Assembly: GCA_002483765.1 (NCBI GenBank)
Contig: DLIO01000110.1
Coordinates: forward strand, 1 to 23,519
Source of the DNA: Lentisphaeria bacterium UBA7640
Lineage (GTDB): Bacteria; Verrucomicrobiota; Lentisphaeria; Victivallales; Victivallaceae
Direction of reading: 5' to 3'
DNA: 23,519 nucleotides
Below, piece after piece: positions 15,315 to 22,456 of the stretch. The position numbers and the translations under genes are program-made. Under the pieces are notes generated by a model. That model searched no databases. It was not told the origin of the DNA and saw only the letters and a program-made list of their open reading frames with translations. Positions within the stretch are counted from its first letter, which is position 1; the number at the start of each line of letters is the position of its first letter.

Positions 15315-17390
15315 ATGATTGAAGCTAAAACAATATCTGTAAACGGACAGGATGTTGCGTTCACAGATGAACGCAATCTGTTGGAAGTGGTCCGCAAAAT
15401 TGGTATCGAAATCCCAACTTTTTGCTATCATTCAGAACTGAGCATCTATGGCGCTTGCCGCCTCTGCCTCGTTAATGTCGAAGGCAAAGGGATCATGGCG
15501 TCGTGTTCCACCAAACCTGAAAATGGCATGGTAATTCAAACTGACACCAAAGATATCCGCGCTATGCGTAAAATCAGTGTCGAATTGCTATTGGCAAATC
15601 ACAATCGTGAATGTCCTACTTGTGTACGCAGCTCCAGTTGCGCGCTCCAGGATATTGCCCGTCGTCTTGGCGTTGAGGAGATCCGCTTTAAACAAATTGA
15701 AAAGAAAGAAGAGATCGACCGTTCGTCGCCATCTTTGGAACGCGACCCTAATAAATGCGTATTATGTGGCGATTGCGTCCGCGTCTGCTCCGAAATTCAA
15801 GGCATCGGCGCCATTGACTTTGTTGGCCGTGGCGCTAATGCTAAAGTCGCTCCAGCCTTCGACCAGAGTCTTAATAATGTTGAATGTGTACATTGCGGAC
15901 AATGCGCCGCAGTTTGCCCAACCGGAGCGATCACGCCGAAACAAGATCGCGCCCGCGCTTGGGAAGCACTCTACGATCCAACCAAAACCGTCGTAGTGCA
16001 AGTTGCTCCAGCAGTGCGTGTTGCGCTTGGTGAATACTTCGGTAATGAACCAGGAATAAATGTTGCGGGGAAATTAGTTGCGGCATTGAAAATCATGGGC
16101 TTTAAACACGTCTATGATACCAGTTTCGCCGCTGATATGACCATCTTTGAAGAAGCAACTGAATTTATCGACCGCTTTACCAACGATGGTACGCTGCCAA
16201 TGTTCACGAGCTGCTGTCCGGCATGGGTCCGTTATGCTGAGATTTACTATCCGGAATTGATTCCGAATATCTCTACATGCCGTTCGCCACAGGCGATGTT
16301 TGGCTCTGTCGCCAAAAAAGTCCTGCCTAAAACTCTAGGCTGCAAACGCGAAGATTTGGTTGTGGTTTCGATTATGCCTTGTACCGCTAAAAAATATGAA
16401 GCGCAGCTGAGTAAGCTTTCCCATAACGGCCAACCTGATGTCGATATCGTATTGACGACCGTCGAAGTTGGACGCATGATCACTTCACTCGGAATTCATC
16501 TCAATGAACTCGAACCGGAAGCATTTGATATGCCGATGGGCTTCGCAACTGGCGCAGGAGTTATCTTCGGAACCTCTGGCGGGGTAATGGAAGCGGCTCT
16601 TCGTTTTGCTGTCGAGAAAATTGAAGGAAAACCTTTGGAACACGTTGACTTTAAAGCCGTACGTGGCATGGAAGAGTTAAAAGAAGCAACCCTCCAAGTT
16701 GCCGGAAACGAAGTGAAAGTTGCGGTTGTTCATGGTTTGGCCAAAGCCAAACAACTCGTTGCTGACATAAAATCTGGCAAATCCAATTATCATTTCGTCG
16801 AAGTGATGGCATGCCCAGGCGGCTGTATTTCCGGAGCGGGTCAACCGACATTAACGGATCCAACAGTGCGCAAACGCCGCGCCCAAGGACTGTACAACAG
16901 TGACAAGGGACAACAACTTCAGAAATCACAGGATAACCACCTCGTAACTAAATGTTATGAAGAACATCTTGGTGGAAAACCTGGTTCTCACGAAGCACAT
17001 CATAGTTTGCATACTAGCTATCAAAACCTTAGCCAACTGTTTGACGCCAAAATCCCAGTAATGCGCGGCACCGCTGAAAAACGCTTGCCGATTACCGTGA
17101 CAATTTGCGCCAATCAGGAAGATTGTCCAGGACAACTGCTACTCGGAATGATTAGCAAATATGTCAAAGAACAAGGCTATTCCGAAAAGGTTGATATTGA
17201 TGCCGCATTCTCGTCGCGCCAGGGTGCCGGAGGAACAATCTGCGTAACCATCGGCGATCACATCGTCGAACGCGCAGAATTCACCAATGGAATCAATACC
17301 GAGGAGATGATGAAAAACCAAACGTCTTTTGCCATAATCAAAAAATCAATTGACGCAGGAATCAAAGAGTTAGCGCCCCTCAACGTATAA
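15315..17390 (+). CDS. hydA: Bifurcating [FeFe]-hydrogenase catalytic subunit HydA
   Basis: A 691-aa catalytic subunit. N-terminal [2Fe-2S] ligands are C37/C48/C51/C64; a His-Cys3 [4Fe-4S] site is H96/C100/C103/C109; ferredoxin clusters are C148/C151/C154/C158 and C191/C194/C197/C201. The H-cluster domain has L1 TSCCPAW (relay C300, ligand C301), L2 MPCTAKK (C356) and L3 MACPGGC (C500, C504), all intact, so it should be catalytic. The small-subunit segment (about 519-568) follows with GLYNSDKG and HHSLHTSY. A tail of about 110 residues (about 580-691) then extends past the core, with C598-x5-C604 and a lone C643. The first residue after the L3 SG is Ala (SGAGQP) where many enzymes have Gly. 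It evolves or takes up H2 using NADH plus reduced ferredoxin. The HydEFG maturases must be encoded elsewhere. Confidence 0.96.
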   Translation: MIEAKTISVNGQDVAFTDERNLLEVVRKIGIEIPTFCYHSELSIYGACRLCLVNVEGKGIMASCSTKPENGMVIQTDTKDIRAMRKISVELLLANHNRECPTCVRSSSCALQDIARRLGVEEIRFKQIEKKEEIDRSSPSLERDPNKCVLCGDCVRVCSEIQGIGAIDFVGRGANAKVAPAFDQSLNNVECVHCGQCAAVCPTGAITPKQDRARAWEALYDPTKTVVVQVAPAVRVALGEYFGNEPGINVAGKLVAALKIMGFKHVYDTSFAADMTIFEEATEFIDRFTNDGTLPMFTSCCPAWVRYAEIYYPELIPNISTCRSPQAMFGSVAKKVLPKTLGCKREDLVVVSIMPCTAKKYEAQLSKLSHNGQPDVDIVLTTVEVGRMITSLGIHLNELEPEAFDMPMGFATGAGVIFGTSGGVMEAALRFAVEKIEGKPLEHVDFKAVRGMEELKEATLQVAGNEVKVAVVHGLAKAKQLVADIKSGKSNYHFVEVMACPGGCISGAGQPTLTDPTVRKRRAQGLYNSDKGQQLQKSQDNHLVTKCYEEHLGGKPGSHEAHHSLHTSYQNLSQLFDAKIPVMRGTAEKRLPITVTICANQEDCPGQLLLGMISKYVKEQGYSEKVDIDAAFSSRQGAGGTICVTIGDHIVERAEFTNGINTEEMMKNQTSFAIIKKSIDAGIKELAPLNV

Positions 17391-17409
17391 AATTGTAAAC
17401 CATAAATAA

Positions 17410-17448
17410 AAAACACAAAATCCCGGAATATCCGGGATTTTGTGTTTT
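17410..17448. terminator. Bidirectional terminator between hydA and the convergent gene
   Basis: A perfect 18-bp stem AAAACACAAAATCCCGGA/TCCGGGATTTTGTGTTTT with an ATA loop. The stem ends in A4/T4, and T-rich sequence follows on both strands, so it can stop hydA (plus) and the minus-strand secreted-protein gene alike. It starts 20 nt after the hydA stop. Confidence 0.93.
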
Positions 17449-17497
17449 ATTTTATTACGAAGCCACATCAATTATGGCTCAATCTTTTGAATGGAAT

Positions 17498-18340
17498 TTA
17501 TTTTTCAACCTTCTCTAAACTAAGGTTGGTGAACTTTAGCACCTCGCCATCTTTCTGTCCCCAGTTGGCAAGTATAAATGCTTTGACATATTTTGTATTC
17601 GGCCAGAAAGTAGACCCGGGAGCGCCGTATTTAATTTCAGGCTTAATGGTACCACTGAACTTAGTCCAGTCGCCAAAGTTTTTATTTTCAGTGAAAGCAT
17701 ACATCAAATGTCCACTTTTCGAATGTGCACGAAGGTTGATTCCTGCGGCAAAATCTTTGGCCAATGCTCTGCCAAGCATGACTTCAACGCCATCATCCTT
17801 TGATTCCAACCCTTTAACTTCATAGTAGTTAAAGTTCGGCAGATCGTTGTATTCGCCGCTATTATCAACATCAAAAACCACCATTAAACGCTTTGCTTTT
17901 AACAAAGCATCCCAGCCTGGTGCTTCTTTTACTGTGATAACCTTAGCACCTTTTTTGGCGTCAGCAGCCAGAACGGTTTCACTTTTAGGAAGAACACTAA
18001 CCGATGTTGAGTCGATACCGCGCTTATTTTTGTCAAAAAGCGCAAGGCCAACGTAAACTTTATTAGGTTTTTCATTTCCAGATTTGAGCATTCCGCTAAG
18101 AATGTATTTACTCTGGGCATCAACCTCGATAAATTCTTGACTAATAACATGTGTGTGCCCTGTCACCTCAAAACATTTAGCCCCGTCTGGGCCATCGTCG
18201 GCAACTTTTTTGACATTGTTCCAGTTTTTCAAACCGTCCGCGGCATTACCGTTGGCGATCAGATTTTCTGACTCTCCCGCTAACGCGAAAGTACTGGCGA
18301 ACATTGCCGCTCCGGCAAACAAAATAGAGATTTTCTTCAT
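17498..18340 (-). CDS. Secreted carbohydrate-binding-like protein
   Basis: A 280-aa protein with a clear signal peptide (KK, then a hydrophobic stretch; probable cleavage after the ALA at residues 19-21). The mature part begins ENLIANGNAADGLKNW, which resembles the opening strand of jelly-roll carbohydrate-binding modules (CBM4/9-like, NLLxNGxFEDGLxxW). It continues as an all-beta-looking protein with FIEVDAQSKYILSGMLKSG and a closing FTNLSLEKV strand, both typical of that fold. No catalytic motif is seen. It is probably a stand-alone extracellular or periplasmic glycan-binding protein. It is monocistronic and convergent with hydA, sharing the bidirectional terminator. An AGGAAATGG-type ribosome-binding site precedes the ATG. 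The fold is inferred by eye; the ligand is unknown. Confidence 0.7.
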   Translation of the reverse strand: MKKISILFAGAAMFASTFALAGESENLIANGNAADGLKNWNNVKKVADDGPDGAKCFEVTGHTHVISQEFIEVDAQSKYILSGMLKSGNEKPNKVYVGLALFDKNKRGIDSTSVSVLPKSETVLAADAKKGAKVITVKEAPGWDALLKAKRLMVVFDVDNSGEYNDLPNFNYYEVKGLESKDDGVEVMLGRALAKDFAAGINLRAHSKSGHLMYAFTENKNFGDWTKFSGTIKPEIKYGAPGSTFWPNTKYVKAFILANWGQKDGEVLKFTNLSLEKVEK

Positions 18341-18551
18341 TTTTCCATTTCCTTTTGTGGTTGAGAATTTATTTGTTTAAAACAACAAACTTAAAATATA
18401 GGTTGTTACCAAGAAATAAAACCAGCGTTGTAATGGGTATGGAGTTGTCGAAAGTGTCTTTATGCAAATTCATGATACCCGAAACTTTCATCCGCAACCC
18501 AAATTCCCTATCATAGTGGCGCATACTTTTTTATGACGTAAAATTAAATTC

Positions 18552-18584
18552 CAATTTGCGCGCGCATAATGCGCGCGCGAATTA
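18552..18584. repeat. 33-bp GC-core palindrome, copy 5 (inverted orientation)
   Basis: CAATT-TG-CGCGCGC-ATAAT-GCGCGCG-CG-AATTA. The centre reads ATAAT, so this copy is opposite in orientation to those at 3839, 6098 and 8867. It is 6 nt beyond the ArsR-family stop codon, where the hairpin would form in the 3' end of that transcript. Confidence 0.88.
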
Positions 18585-18589
18585 GAAGC

Positions 18590-18907
18590 TCAGGTTACGT
18601 CGTTTTCTAACGCTTGATAATTCTTGCGCATACAATTTAAAATTGTAATTGCGCTATCTGCCGCGACTTGATAAAAAACTTGCCGTCCGTCACGGCGACT
18701 AGAGATAATTCCCGCCATACGCATCTTATTTAAATGCTGCGAAACTGCGCCTTGCTGCCCTCCGCTGTCCTCAGTGATCGCACTGACCGTCATTTCGCCG
18801 TTAAGGTCCAACAGCTCCAAAATGCGCAGTCGTTGCGGATGGCCGATAATTTTAATAACCTCAGCCATCTTCTCAAGAAAATCATCCGATAAAGAGATTT
18901 GTGACAT
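18590..18907 (-). CDS. ArsR-family transcriptional regulator
   Basis: A 105-aa winged-helix protein. IIGHPQRLRILELLD is the classic ArsR N-terminal helix pair, GAVSQHLNKMRMAGIISSRRDGRQVFYQV (split over helix and wing) is the recognition helix and beta-wing, and a C-terminal helix provides dimerisation. The CxC metal motif of arsenic/cadmium sensors is missing. Only one Cys (in ILNCMRK near the C terminus) is present, so it does not match the two-Cys persulfide sensors (SqrR/BigR) either. It starts 12 nt after the stop of the rhodanese/TusA-containing reductase gene, so the pair form an operon. It is likely a repressor of that operon responding to sulfur, redox or another signal, which is inference from context. 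Confidence 0.88.
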   Translation of the reverse strand: MSQISLSDDFLEKMAEVIKIIGHPQRLRILELLDLNGEMTVSAITEDSGGQQGAVSQHLNKMRMAGIISSRRDGRQVFYQVAADSAITILNCMRKNYQALENDVT

Positions 18908-18919
18908 TGTTTTGCTCCG

Positions 18920-21331
18920 TTAAATGAACAGCGTACTGCCGCCCTTACCCATTTCGACGAAACTGGCGACGCCCGCAACTTCATCAATATCAATCAACTC
19001 TTCGCGCGTCAGACCCATCACATCCATCGCCATTTCACAAGCGATAAATTGAACTCCCAGCTCGCGTGCTTGTTCCAACAATTCGGGCAATGTCGCAACG
19101 TTCTCACGCGCCATCACCTGCTTCATCATCATCGTTCCCATGCCCGCCATATTCATCTTGGACAATGCCAGCTTTTCAGCGCCTTTCGGTAACATCCAGC
19201 CAAACATTTTCGAGATCAGGTTTTTCTTGACTGCTGGTCCGGGATTTTTGCGCAACACGCTCAGTCCCCAGAACGTGAAGAAAATACCAGTTTTCATCCC
19301 AGCCGCTGCCATTCCGCAAGCGATAATCAACGCTGCCATGGCCTTATCCAAATCGTTGCTGAATAAAACAATCGCCCCTTTAGCTTCGCCTGATGTGACA
19401 TTTTGTGCCGTTGCAACAGTGCCGCATTTACGGACAACCGCGTAGAGATGATCTTCGCGCAATTCCATGTTCGCTAGTTCATGTCCGCCTGATGCCAACC
19501 ATGCTTTCAGGTCGGATTCAAAAGATAGCGGCGCTAGTAAACCGATGGAATCCCCGTTATTCATTTCATTGATCTCTTTTTTAAGCCTCACTACTGGCCC
19601 CGGACAGGCCAAAGCCCGAAGATCAAGACATTTAACTTCGGCAGGCGCGAGGTCTTGGATAAAACATGAAGTAGGTTCAGGCTTTACTGGCGCTTGAGAA
19701 TTTTCCAAAGGTTGGAACATTTTCCAAGTCAAATAGCCACCGGAAAGGCTGGCTGCTTCAAAACCATTTTGCTTCAAAAAACGTTCCGCGATATAACCGC
19801 GCAAGCCAAATTGACAAAAAGTAAGAATCCGGCGACCAGTAGGCACTTCTGATATTCTTTTACGAAGTTCACTTAATGGAATACAAGTTGCACCCGGAAC
19901 AAGCCCCAATTCGCATTCTGCGGATTCGCGGACATCCAAGATGAAAGCATTTTCAGGCATAGCATCAAACTGTATGTGCGTGCTGGTGCCGTTTAAAATA
20001 TTTTCGCCAATCATTCCAGCCATATTAACCGGACTCTTGGCGGATGAAAATGGCGGCGCATAAGCGAGTTCTAGCGCTGCAAGATCCTGAATTTTCATGC
20101 CGTTATGCATAGCAGTAGCAAAAATATCAATCTGCTTGTCAACATCTTTCATACCGATGATCTGAACTCCAAAAATCTTCCCATCATCCTGAAAAATAAC
20201 TTTTATATGAAGCATCGTTCCACCAGGATAATACGACGCATTAGAGTTTGGATGTAAATAGATTTTTTTAAATGGGACACCAGCATCCTGTAGACAATGT
20301 TCCGAATATCCAACATTGCCCGCACTGAGTCTGCCAACTTGAATAATTGAAGTGCCAATGGTTCCGCGATAACTGCATTTGTCACCACCACAAATATTAT
20401 CGGCCACCATACGTCCTTGACGATTTGCCGGCCCAGCCAACGCTATCGCGGCTTTTCCACCCAGAATAGGGTCAGTAACTTCAATAACGTCGCCGATCGC
20501 ATAAATATCTTGATCTTCGGTGCGGAGTTTTTCGTCAGTAATAATATGACCATGTTCTCCTAACGCCAATCCTGCATCTTTAGCTAATTCTGAATTCGGG
20601 CACACTCCAGTGCAAGCGACCGCGACGTCGGCCATAACCTGGCGTCCATCAGCCAAGATTATCTTCACGCCCCCATCAGTGTCAACAAACTCCTTGACGA
20701 GGGTGTTGAGTTCAACCGTAACACCAAGTCGCCTCAGTTCTGTGACCAATAATCCGCTCATTTCGAAGTCAATTGCCTTCATTAACTTTGAGTCACGCTG
20801 AATTAACGTAACTTCAAAGCCACGTTTTTGCAGACTCTCTGCCAATTCTATGCCGACAAACCCCGCTCCAATAATCGCAATACTTTTTGCCCCACATGAA
20901 ATTTTTTCATCCAATTTATCCATATCTGCTAATGTCCAAAGGCGGCACACTTCAGGAAGGTCAGCACCTGGTAGCGGCAATGGCGCAGGAATAGAACCAG
21001 TTGAAATAATTAGTTTGTCATAACTTTCTACAGTTTCTGTACCTGTTTTTAGATCGCGCAATACTACAGTTTTCTGTTCGCGGTTAATGCTACGCGCCTC
21101 GCAAAGCACTCGGACATTAACATTGAAACGGCCATGAAAACGCTCTGGAGTCATAACCAATAAAGAATCTCGTTCAGGAATAACCCCACCCAAATGATAA
21201 GGCAACCCGCAATTTGCATAAGAGATCTCAGCTCCACGCTCTATCAATAAAATCTCAGCTCTCTCATCAAGACGCCGTAAACGCGCAGCCGCACTCGCTC
21301 CCCCCGCAACACCACCAATAATAACCTTCAT
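18920..21331 (-). CDS. CoA-disulfide reductase-rhodanese-TusA-DsrE-like fusion
   Basis: An 803-aa four-part protein. Residues 1 to about 440 form an FAD/NAD(P)H disulfide oxidoreductase with the CoA-disulfide/NADH-peroxidase active Cys in YANCGLPYHLGG (C41), FAD site GGVAGGASAAARLRR, NAD site IGAGFVGIELAES (154-166) and IYAIGDV. Residues about 455-540 form a rhodanese domain with active loop CQFGLRG (C506). Residues about 565-635 form a TusA domain with LACPGPV (C576). Residues about 650-803 form a DsrE/F-like domain with C672 and C765. Each part handles Cys-persulfide sulfur, so the protein probably reduces CoA persulfides or polysulfide and relays sulfane sulfur internally. Related fusions are known. 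It is the first gene of the operon with the ArsR-type regulator, and an AACTTGGAG ribosome-binding site precedes the ATG. Confidence 0.92.
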   Translation of the reverse strand: MKVIIGGVAGGASAAARLRRLDERAEILLIERGAEISYANCGLPYHLGGVIPERDSLLVMTPERFHGRFNVNVRVLCEARSINREQKTVVLRDLKTGTETVESYDKLIISTGSIPAPLPLPGADLPEVCRLWTLADMDKLDEKISCGAKSIAIIGAGFVGIELAESLQKRGFEVTLIQRDSKLMKAIDFEMSGLLVTELRRLGVTVELNTLVKEFVDTDGGVKIILADGRQVMADVAVACTGVCPNSELAKDAGLALGEHGHIITDEKLRTEDQDIYAIGDVIEVTDPILGGKAAIALAGPANRQGRMVADNICGGDKCSYRGTIGTSIIQVGRLSAGNVGYSEHCLQDAGVPFKKIYLHPNSNASYYPGGTMLHIKVIFQDDGKIFGVQIIGMKDVDKQIDIFATAMHNGMKIQDLAALELAYAPPFSSAKSPVNMAGMIGENILNGTSTHIQFDAMPENAFILDVRESAECELGLVPGATCIPLSELRKRISEVPTGRRILTFCQFGLRGYIAERFLKQNGFEAASLSGGYLTWKMFQPLENSQAPVKPEPTSCFIQDLAPAEVKCLDLRALACPGPVVRLKKEINEMNNGDSIGLLAPLSFESDLKAWLASGGHELANMELREDHLYAVVRKCGTVATAQNVTSGEAKGAIVLFSNDLDKAMAALIIACGMAAAGMKTGIFFTFWGLSVLRKNPGPAVKKNLISKMFGWMLPKGAEKLALSKMNMAGMGTMMMKQVMARENVATLPELLEQARELGVQFIACEMAMDVMGLTREELIDIDEVAGVASFVEMGKGGSTLFI

Positions 21332-21375
21332 AATAACTCCAAGTTGTTTTGTTAATGAAATATCAAATTATCAAT

Positions 21376-21395
21376 ATATCATGATAATATGATAT
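21376..21395. promoter_or_regulatory. Candidate ArsR-type operator over the reductase promoter
   Basis: A perfect inverted repeat ATATCAT-GATAAT-ATGATAT, also containing the palindrome TATCATGATA (21377-21386). It lies 45-64 nt upstream of the reductase start. On the minus strand a possible -35 TTTTCA (21395-21400) and -10 TATATT (21373-21378), 16 nt apart, bracket it, the expected position for a repressor site. The protein link is inference. Confidence 0.5.
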
Positions 21396-21464
21396 GAAAA
21401 GTAATTTTTTAACTTTTTTCTGTTTTTTTTACAAGCGCTTTCAAGGAAGCATAATTATAGTTTT

Positions 21465-21497
21465 TAATTCACGAGCGAATTATGAGCTCTCTAATTC
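21465..21497. repeat. 33-bp palindrome, decayed copy 6
   Basis: TAATT-CA-CGAGCGA-ATTAT-GAGCTCT-CT-AATTC. It keeps the block spacing, the ATTAT centre and the AATT flanks, but the GC arms have lost most pairing. It lies in the 371-bp divergent spacer between the reductase and the DUF805 gene. Confidence 0.55.
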
Positions 21498-21519
21498 AAA
21501 ACCCAAATTACACTACCTT

Positions 21520-21582
21520 ATTTTCGTACCCTCTGTGCTTAAATCTTCATTTCGTGTCTTTCGTATTTTCGTAGTTTAAAAA
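21520..21582. repeat. TTTCGTG/CTCTGTG-type repeat arm
   Basis: Pyrimidine-rich TTTTCGTACCCTCTGTGCTTAAA followed by TTTCGTGTCTTTCGTATTTTCGTAG, the same unit type as the right arms at 4200 and 8920. It follows the decayed palindrome at 21465 at a similar distance to copies A and B. No left arm is visible. The remaining spacer, 21583-21690, holds only the probable DUF805 leader. Confidence 0.6.
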
Positions 21583-21690
21583 ACTTATACTGATTTTCTT
21601 GCATCAAACTCAGGTAAAGGTTATAGTTACTTTGGAACCATAATTGCTGGATGAATGTGATCTTCTGACGAATCTAATCGAGAAAACAGT

Positions 21691-21697
21691 GAGGTGA
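21691..21697 (+). promoter_or_regulatory. Ribosome-binding site deciding the DUF805 start
   Basis: GAGGTGA lies 5 nt before ATG 21703. GTG 21694 and ATG 21697 are in frame, but they overlap or crowd this site, so ATG 21703 is preferred. Confidence 0.65.
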
Positions 21698-21702
21698 TGT
21701 TT

Positions 21703-22305
21703 ATGAATTGGTATATTGAAGTATTGAAGAAATATGCAATATTTAAAGGCCGGGCAGGACGAAAAGAGTTTTGGATATTCAGTTTAATAAGTTTTATTAT
21801 CACTGTTGTTCTTATGAATATTGACTTTGCGATTAATTCGGTTATATCAAGTAATATTGACTCAATGGAAGCATTTATCCAAGTAATATTATCAATGTTT
21901 ATTCCGTCAATGCTAGGCGCAGGTTTTGTAGTATTCTTACCTTTTTACTCATTGGCAATGTTGATTAACACAGTCGGAAATGTCATAATATTGTATCCTC
22001 TTTATTCATTAGCAATATTGATCCCTGCACTAGCAGTAACGGTGAGAAGACTTCACGATATTGGGCACAGTGGTTGGTGGATTCTGATTGGTTGTATTTT
22101 TAGTGCAGGGGGGATTATGGATAACATTATCGATTATAGCCCTCCTTCTAAGTCTATATGGATTAACACTATTTTATTTATGGGCATTGTAGGTATTGTT
22201 GTTTTGTTGACACTTTGTGCTCGAAGCAGCCAGCCTGGAGCAAACCAATATGGGGCAAGTCCGAAAAAAATTTCCGAATCAGAAACTACTGAAGCCGAAG
22301 TGTAA
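21703..22305 (+). CDS. DUF805 inner-membrane protein
   Basis: A 200-aa integral membrane protein of the DUF805 (YhaH-like) family. The N-terminal amphipathic KGRAGRKEFWIF (residues 15-26) and the central VRRLHDIGHSGWW (114-126) are the two family hallmarks. About four to five hydrophobic segments follow, with a polar Ser/Glu-rich tail. The function of the family is unknown. At 200 aa it is longer than most members (roughly 110-150). The extra length lies between the first membrane helix and the RLHD motif and includes two adjacent 19-residue segments that resemble each other (FVVFLPFYSLAMLI and VIILYPLYSLAILI). It is followed after 10 nt by a frame whose opening again resembles its own N terminus. 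Confidence 0.85.
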   Translation: MNWYIEVLKKYAIFKGRAGRKEFWIFSLISFIITVVLMNIDFAINSVISSNIDSMEAFIQVILSMFIPSMLGAGFVVFLPFYSLAMLINTVGNVIILYPLYSLAILIPALAVTVRRLHDIGHSGWWILIGCIFSAGGIMDNIIDYSPPSKSIWINTILFMGIVGIVVLLTLCARSSQPGANQYGASPKKISESETTEAEV

Positions 22306-22315
22306 TTAAATTTTT

Positions 22316-22456
22316 ATGGACATAATTAAAAATCATTGTCGAGGCGTCAAACAGAGTAAATATTGGATTTTTACTCTAATCAGCATTATTGTTGTTGCTA
22401 TTCCTGCGATGATTTATTCAAATGTAAAGGAAGACGATTCACAACAAAGGAGCAAA
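22316..22456 (+). pseudogene. Possible DUF805 N-terminal fragment, in frame with the lactonase
   Basis: Forty-seven codons open without a stop into the lactonase gene. The translation has CRGVKQSKYWIFTLISII, which resembles KGRAGRKEFWIFSLISFI at the N terminus of the DUF805 gene 600 nt upstream, followed by one membrane-spanning stretch and a charged linker. No Shine-Dalgarno site precedes ATG 22316. It may be a remnant of a partial DUF805 duplication, or alternatively a genuine N-terminal membrane anchor of the lactonase-type protein. Confidence 0.4.
22446..22452 (+). promoter_or_regulatory. Internal Shine-Dalgarno site deciding the lactonase start
   Basis: AAAGGAG lies 4 nt before ATG 22457, exactly where the beta-propeller domain begins. 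The upstream in-frame ATG at 22316 has no such site. Confidence 0.7.

Noticed and set aside
3839..18584. CRISPR array or phage attachment sites as an explanation of the palindromes
   Set aside because: Copies are kilobases apart with no regular spacers, cas genes or integrase. Both orientations occur.
21694..21699. GTG/ATG starts for the DUF805 gene
   Set aside because: They overlap GAGGTGA, which is ideally placed for ATG 21703.
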